Shown here piece by piece: positions 57,393 through 64,000 of a DNA stretch of 64,000 bases; position 1 is the stretch's first letter; each line of letters begins with the position of its first letter. The translations under genes and the position numbers were made by a program. The stretch lies in assembly GCF_024679245.1 (NCBI RefSeq), contig NC_090173.1:6754428-6818427 (forward strand), in the 5' to 3' direction. The DNA comes from Pseudorasbora parva (taxonomy: Eukaryota > Chordata > Actinopteri > Cypriniformes > Gobionidae). The notes beneath the pieces are model-generated. The model saw only the letters and a list, made by a program, of their open reading frames with translations. It did not search any database and was not told where the DNA came from.

Positions 57393-58355
57393 TTAAAATT
57401 TGGCATCACAAATTAAAATTGTCATTGAAAACAGAAGCAGAACTGAAAAAGGAAACATTGGCATTGAAACATTTGCATTGAAAACAGTTGTATTGGCACT
57501 GAAAAAATAAAATATTAAAATATTACAATCGTATTCTTTTATTGAATTGGGATTTATTTGTATTTTTCAATGACAATCTTCAGATTTTTTCTTCATGTCA
57601 CTCTTTTTCAGTGACAGTTTTTTTTACAATGTCAGTTTTTTTTCAATGTCACTGATTTTCAGTTTCAACTTTCTGTCACTGTTTTGGCGTGGAGAGGGGC
57701 GGGGTCTGAGGGGAGGGGTAAGTAGAGCGTAGTTTGCATATCATTTGCATATAGGTATACTGAAGCCGTCACCAGCTCTGAAGCCGCATGACAGATGTCC
57801 AGTTTTTAAAAAAAACCCAGCATAACGGCCGTTAAAAGTTAAGCAAACCGGCCAGGTTGCACGTGAATAAACATGTAAATGGCAGATAAAAAAAACAGAC
57901 TTGCGGCTTGGAAGTTCCCGGTAAACTGGACATCTGTCATGCGGCTTCAGAGCTGGTGACGGCTTCAGTATACCTATATGCAAATGATATGCAAACTACG
58001 CTCTACTTACCCCTCCCCTCAGACCCCGCCCCTCTCCACGCCAAAACAGTGACAGAAAGTTGAAACTGAAAATCAGTGACATTGAAAAAAAACTGACATT
58101 GTAAAAAAAAACTGTCACTGAAAAAGAGTGACATGAAGAAAAAATCTGAAGATTGTCATTGAAAAATACAAATAAATCCCAATTCAATAAAAGAATACGA
58201 TTGTAATATTTTAATAATTTTATTTTTTCAGTGCCAATACTTGTTTCAATGCCAATACAACTGTTTTCAATGCAAATGTTTCAATGCCAATGTTTCCTTT
58301 TTCAGTTCTGCTTTTGTTTTCAATGACAATTTTAATTTGTGATGCCAAATTTTAA
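57393..58355. repeat. Near-perfect 0.96-kb palindrome
   Basis: Left arm 57393-57806 (414 bp) is the reverse complement of right arm 57923-58355 (433 bp). The main difference is an extra 18-bp piece in the right arm near 58230. The unpaired centre is 57807-57922. Each arm carries ATGCAAATGATATGCAAA, containing an octamer-like ATGCAAAT. No coding frame is found. Confidence 0.96.
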
Positions 58356-58356
58356 C

Positions 58357-58424
<68 letters not shown>
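58356..58424. repeat. (GATA)n microsatellite
   Basis: About 16 units directly right of the palindrome, mirroring the tract on its left. Confidence 0.96.
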
Positions 58425-58888
58425 CGTGTCACTCCATCCAAAAAACACTTAAAGGGTCACTTCAGTAATTTAGCATTAAGCTTTGTATCAGTAGAAACCC
58501 GGTAGTATATTTGAATTATCGTACTTTCCCCTCTCATATCCTCATATCCTCCTGCTGCGTTTGTGCTGTGACACTCACTCGGCTCACTCACACTTTATTG
58601 AACAGACACGTTCAGTTTTTAATTGTAGTGTCTATTCTCTAACTGAAATAAATTATTTTATTAAATCAAAACGACAGTGGGGGCGTTGTCATGGTGGGCA
58701 AGTGATAACCAGTAGCAGTGGACTTAGGAGTGCATTCTGGGAGTTGTAGTCTTTCATCCACATGAGACAAATATACATGTTCTGTCTTTTCTCAGTCTAG
58801 AGTGCCCCAAATTCAAAAATAATTTCAAATTTTCTACTACATTAATGACCCAATTTAAATACACATTTATCTTCCCAGCACTAAATAC

Positions 58889-61800
58889 CACTTTAACCAC
58901 TGCGGGTTACAATGGGAGACTTCAAGCTCACCCAAAAATGAAAATTAGCCCATGATTTACTCACCCTCGAGTCCTCCTAGGTGTGACATTCTTCTTTCAG
59001 AGAATAAAATTAGTTTTATTCGTTATCGGGATGCCACTATTCTCAATATAATATTGAACCGTTCGGTACGTCATTCACGGTTCAATACGCGCTTCTGAAT
59101 TGCATTTTTTCCCCGGTTTTGCATTTAACTAACTATTTATATTTCTCTCTGTTTGAAAATATTTCTCTCAGTTTATTTCGGCTCTACACAGTCTACACAC
59201 TGAGCAAATATCCAATCATATGCGCTAAAGTCCGTAGGTGTTAACTATTAATGTACCTGAATTAAGTAAGGGATAATGTTCACCCATATTGCTGAAAAGA
59301 TTTGTTTTTATTATGTATGTTGAAATTAAAGCTGAAAGGGATATGTTGGGGATTGCCCCACCGAATGCCGGTGAATGTTATTGACCGCTACAGAACTCTG
59401 GTTAGTGAGTCATCAGATTGAATTTGGTCGTTTATTATACAAGATGTGACCATACACATTAGTGTCGTTGAGGTAGTTTCTGAAATAAATAAAACAAACA
59501 AATAAATACAGACTATCTGCTTGAAGTACAACAAATTGCAGCCTCAATAATAAACTCCACATAATGCACTGATACATAAATACAACCCATTCTCACTCCC
59601 AAGGCGTCAAAAACCGAAGCATGGTCAAGTGCCTTCTGCGTCACAATAAAGACGCTAAAGGTGCCCCAAGGCGTCATGTTTCGACGCGCTGGGTGTTTCA
59701 TTCATTTCAGTGAGAAACCTTTGGCGTCATACACAGACGCGCTGGGTATTAGTAATGTTATCGTCATGGTGAAATTGTATTAGTTTATAATTTTGCCATT
59801 ATGACATGTTGGAGTGTGTTTTTCAATTTAATCAGCAAGCATAATTTTATTTACATTTATTTTATTTACGCTATTTAGACATGCTTAACATGTAACCCAA
59901 CCCCATCCCATCCCTAAACCTACCCATTTGTCTGAACATGATATAAAACACAGGATATAGCCTGACATATACGACTGCATACACAAGTTATTCAAAAAAG
60001 TTAAATAATCCAAGTTTTCCGAGGCCAAACGATTGATTTGTATGAAGAAAATCCCCAAAAGCGATCAGCATCTCCATCCGCAGAAGATCATCAACAAACA
60101 CATCAAATTTCAAATATTGGCGCCGGTTACGTGAGATTTCATAGTGAAATTGCATTGGCTCTCGTATGTCTTGTGACCAATTGCGTCATTACGTCAGCAT
60201 TGATTGTAAAATGTCATTGGCTCTCGTGTGTCTTGTGACCGATTGCGTCATGCTCAGGAGTCTTTTGAATTATTTGAATGAGAAATGAATGAGTTCGTTC
60301 ACGGGGCAGCGGGATCATCATTTCAGCGATTAAAACATCAAGATCGACTCTGTTCTTCACATGAAGATATCGTATGACTTCAGAAGACTTGGAATGCAAC
60401 ATGAGTTAATACTTTTATACTGCTTTGGTCAGTTTTTGCAATAAATACCTGTGTCTGTACATTTATTTGCCTGTTATGTGTTTTATACATAGACCGTAAA
60501 AAAAGGTTTTATATTGTTTAGATATGGGTAGGTTTAGGGTAGGAGTGGAGTTAGTTGCTCCAAAATATAAAAGTAGCCTTTGAATATTAATAAAATCATG
60601 TCTGCTTTTATAAACGCAAATAATTAAATGCGTCTGTGTATGACGCCAAAGGTTTATCATTGTAATGAATGGAGCACCCAGCGAGTCGCAAAATGACGCC
60701 CAGGGGCACCTTTAGCGTCTTAATTGTGACGCGGAAGGCACTTGACTATGCTTCGGATTTTGACGCCTCGGGAGTGAGAACGGGTTGATAAATATAGCCA
60801 AAAAATATACTAGCATGAATCTGCAATAATAACAAACTGTACAGTGCAATGAAATTGCCAGAACCAACAAATATATAGAGTATATATAAAAATTGACTGT
60901 ATAATTAGTACAGACAGTAATAATGAGATCAAGAAAGGATACTATCACACTGTGAAAAGGTGCGCTTTGAGGTAATCACTTTGTAAACATGATCTATACG
61001 AGCCGTGCTGCTAGCGGGACGAATCTGCTCGTTAAACAGGATCAAATTACACTCAGAAAGATCGCTAAGCACCAACGTGGTCGTAAACCTTGTCTAACTC
61101 TGTGTTGTTGCTATACAGAGTAATCATCTGCGTTATTAACAACATGTGTGAAATCAACTTAAATTCATCACAAACTTTCTCTTGCACATAAACGCTGCAG
61201 CTGAGTGAGAGCACGCGATCTGATATCTCAGCACCGCTGAGATAAGTGAATAGGCAGATACGCTAAGACCGTACGTACTGGAGTCATAACTTAAAACGTC
61301 ACACACATAGCCAACTTTAAACTTAAAGGGAGAGAATTCACAACAGGATAGTTCACCCAAAAATGAAAAACATCCCATGATTTACTCACCCTTAAGTCCT
61401 CCTAGGTGTGTATGACATCCTTCTTTCAAACAAGTGCTTTCTCGGAGTTCAAGTTGCGTACGCAACGTCTGACGAGCGTAACTGATAGCATAAGCTTTTG
61501 AACTGCAGAGGCAATTTCAACACTTTTCCCATAAATTGAATACGGAAGGCGACCAGCCAAAACTTCACTTTATTAAGTTTTAAATATGGATATTTTTCTT
61601 ACACAAACTCATCGATTTGCATCAGAAGGCCTTTATTAACCCACCGGAGCCGTGTGGAGCAGTTATTTGATGGACAGATGCACTTTTATGGACTTTAAAA
61701 ACAGAACAGTCACTTCCATAATAAAGCTTGGAGGAGCCAGGACTTTTTTAATATAACGAATTAAACTAATTTTATTCGTCTGAAAGAAGAATGCCATATA

Positions 61801-61896
61801 CACCTAGGATGACTAAAGGGTACGTAAATCAAGGGCTAATTTTCATTTTTGGGTGAGCTTGAAGTCTCCCACTGCAACCCGTGGTGGTTAAAGTGT
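58889..61896. mobile_element. Large inverted-repeat element containing a nested element
   Basis: Arms 58889-59022 and 61763-61896 are inverse (CACTTTAACCAC, AGACTTCAAGCTCACCC, CCTCCTAGGTGT). A third copy of the arm motif is at about 61335-61435, so more than one insertion is present. No transposase is recognisable. Confidence 0.7.
59583..60787. mobile_element. Nested foldback element with 7-bp duplication ATAAATA
   Basis: Arms of about 160 bp (59583-59745 and 60625-60787) begin CAACCCATTCTCACTCC and are inverse. ATAAATA flanks both sides (59576-59582 and 60788-60794). GACGC words recur in the arms. The centre holds no coding region. Confidence 0.85.
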
Positions 61897-62234
61897 TTTT
61901 CAGTCACAAGATGGCACCAGACAGTCGACGACAGCGGAGTGACATGTTAAGTATATAAGTAGCACCGGTCAAGATAACTCGTAGTACCTGGATTAGCGTG
62001 TTTTTCACTTTGGCAGTTGTTATCTGGGAATAAGATGCGCAAGAATCAAGATTTTCAAGTATCCATAAATCAGAATCAAGTATTCCACAGAGCCGTATAA
62101 TAAGCACTAGTAAAATAATTAAATTATTATATATCAATTCTGAGATTTTGAGAATTAATTTGGAGCTTTCAATTCTCAAATTCACAGATTTTGTTCCAGA
62201 ATCATTGGGGAGAGAATCACAATGCCCTAAATAC

Positions 62235-62375
62235 TATCATAGATGTAAAGTCCTGCCATATGTTTATTCCACTCATGAACTCAGTCAGCTGATTTCACTC
62301 ATTAATTCTGCCTCCTGCTGAAAAACTAAGCTACTTAGCAAATCCAGGGGTTTGGAACAAAATACAGAGCTGGGG
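62235..62375 (-). repeat. Dispersed repeat, TTTGCTAAGTAGCTC family (inverse)
   Basis: CCATATGTTTATTCCACTC to AGCTACTTAGCAAATCC is the inverse of 34118-34215. Confidence 0.75.
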
Positions 62376-64000
62376 TCTGTTCTTCGTACGTGGCTAACTT
62401 TGATTGTTGGTGATTTCGCTTGATCTCTGATTGTTTGGTTCTTTGATGCTCATCCTGGTCTTGCTGTCATAGCAACAGGTCCATTAGCTTAAACCTGCTC
62501 AGGAGCTCATTTCATGTAAACAGGATTAGATTGCATCTCGAGATATGGGATGGCTTGATAAAGCGAAAGAGATGCAGATAATTTGATCTTGACCTTTAAG
62601 AAACTTTAATTAATGCTGTCATGTAACAAATCTACTTCAAATTGAATTAAAGGGGTCATATAATGCCATTTTTGCACAAGTTAATATGATTCTTTAGTGT
62701 CTAAATGAAAACTTTGTTATATACTTTAATTAAACATTCTCACTAGTATTGTAAGAAAACACTCATTTTACCTGCTCAAAAACAGCTCTGTTTTCAGCAA
62801 GCCATTTCAGTGCATACAGCTTTAAATGCTAATGAGCTTTGATCACCCCGCCCCTCTGTTCTGTGGGGCACTTTCACGTGGAGTCATTGCCAAGGGGGTA
62901 ATCTAGCGCTTGCAAAGCGTTCCACCCCTAGGGGCTGCCATTGCTAACCAAGCCATCACCTGCTGTTAGCATCCCATTGACTCCCATTCATTTTTGAGTC
63001 ACTTTGACAGTGAATAACTTTACATCTGAGGCGTTTAAAGACTCCATTTGTCCATTGTTTATTTCTAAAGAAACACGACAATGCATAAAAGGCTCCGTTA
63101 CCTTGTATCTTACACTATCGCCCCGCAGAAGCTGTTTTTGTAAAAATAGGCTAACGATTGCGTCATAACCAACGCAACTCTGTCGCACAGTTGAGAAATT
63201 ACCATATAAGCAGGAGGAGACGCTCGCAGGCAATCTTCTACTGTCTATGAGACAGTCGGGGGGACGTGGAGACATAAAGTCTGGGGGAAGAATGGGGAGA
63301 AGCCCATAGTGAGCCAAAAGCAACGGGAGAAAATATTTAAACAACGTGATTCAGATTTCACTTTCCACAACTACTAGAAGACCTACAGCTGTCAGACAGG
63401 AGGCTCACGTCACATCTACGTCGTCAAGCTCAGTCTGAGCCTGCGCAGTTCGCTCAGCCATCAGGAAGTGAGTGCCCCTAGGTTGACATCATTATTTCGC
63501 CGTTGACGTCAATGGGATCGCTCTGTCCATTTCTTTTACTGTCTATGGTCATTGCCCTTTGACAGATCTGTGCAACTCTATCAATTTGAACCGGAGTCTG
63601 ACCGGAACAAGACGACAGCTCCAACGAAATTCGACAATTAAGGCTAGGACGTATCTGAATGGTTGGTTAATGTAACGTCACTTTGATTTGTCTTTATGTA
63701 CTGGCAGGGTAACGTTAGCGTAGTGAGACACGAATGCTATGTGTTTACTGATGTATACGTTAGTTCATTGACAGATTGATGTTACATCTAATGCCAATAA
63801 AAACGTTTTTTTTTCTGTTAATATCGGTTTGTCAGTGATGTGTAACGTTAACTATGCATTGTAAAAACTGTTACAACACGATTTTTTTTACAGTAACAGA
63901 CACCGTTATAAACCATCTACATAACTATCTACTTAAGCTTAGTGTTACCACATCCACATCAACTTTAAAACCAGCGTACACAGTTTGTTATAAGACGTGG
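62376..64000. other. Gene-free right end made of dispersed repeats
   Basis: Recognisable repeat starts are GGGTCTGTTCTTCGTACGTGGC (62385), TTAAAGGGGTCATATAATGCC (62647) and CCTAGGGGCTGCCATTGC (62927), the last seemingly paired with GTGCCCCTAGGTTGAC at 63470. The minus frame 63344-62988 has no known domain and lies in this repeat. Confidence 0.5.

Noticed and set aside
62988..63344. 118-codon minus-strand gene
   Set aside because: No domain or splice signals, and it lies in a dispersed-repeat region.

Overview
This is vertebrate nuclear DNA, almost certainly from a cyprinid fish (zebrafish or a carp-like relative). The evidence is long TA, GT, GATA and TTC microsatellites, several fish-type Tc1 transposons, two DIRS retroelements with tyrosine recombinase, TTAA-flanked MITE-like repeats, and intron-containing genes. 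The species cannot be fixed from the sequence alone.

The genes that matter are a cluster of GIMAP (AIG1/IAN-type) immune GTPases. Going left to right: (1) a two-GTPase-domain gene on + (coding exons 6321-6900 and 7009-8309); (2) a single-domain gene on - (exons 15231-15223 and 14426-13554), whose C-terminal membrane segment lies out of frame just past the stop; (3) a single exon on + (22651-23543) ending in a CaaX-like tail; (4) a two-domain gene on - whose exons (34879-34300 and 28696-27579) are 5.6 kb apart because a DIRS element and other repeats sit in the intron; (5) a two-domain gene on - (44140-43561 and 43445-42286), close to a reverse-complement copy of gene 1. All three two-domain genes use the same phase-1 splice junction. 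The tails differ (Ala/Gly-rich hydrophobic, Gly-rich hydrophobic, CaaX, single transmembrane helix), so the cluster seems to vary its membrane attachment.

Possible non-coding first exons with a GTAAG-type donor and a nearby GAAA-repeat (ISRE/IRF- or ETS/IRF-like) motif occur at about 1375-1479 (+), 16002-16084 (-), 36029-36120 (-), 52196-52276 (-) and 56773-56852 (+). The 36 kb and 52 kb copies are clearly paralogous and would fit genes 4 and 5. This is the main regulatory hypothesis of the annotation.

The rest is mobile or repetitive DNA, often nested. A Tc1 element (2495-6002) contains a solo LTR with a GGGAG duplication and a TTAA-flanked THAP-domain transposon. A minus-strand DIRS (9224-11637) splits an older repeat. 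Four further Tc1 copies include one with an intact 331-codon transposase (20884-22514). A plus-strand DIRS (29789 to about 33120) has a 645-bp TIR element inserted in its recombinase gene. A 43-bp minisatellite of about 90 copies fills 47870-51725. A 0.96-kb near-perfect palindrome lies at 57393-58355 between GATA tracts, and nested inverted-repeat elements fill 58889-61896. Boundaries given as target-site duplications were read directly from the sequence; family names for small repeats are inferred.
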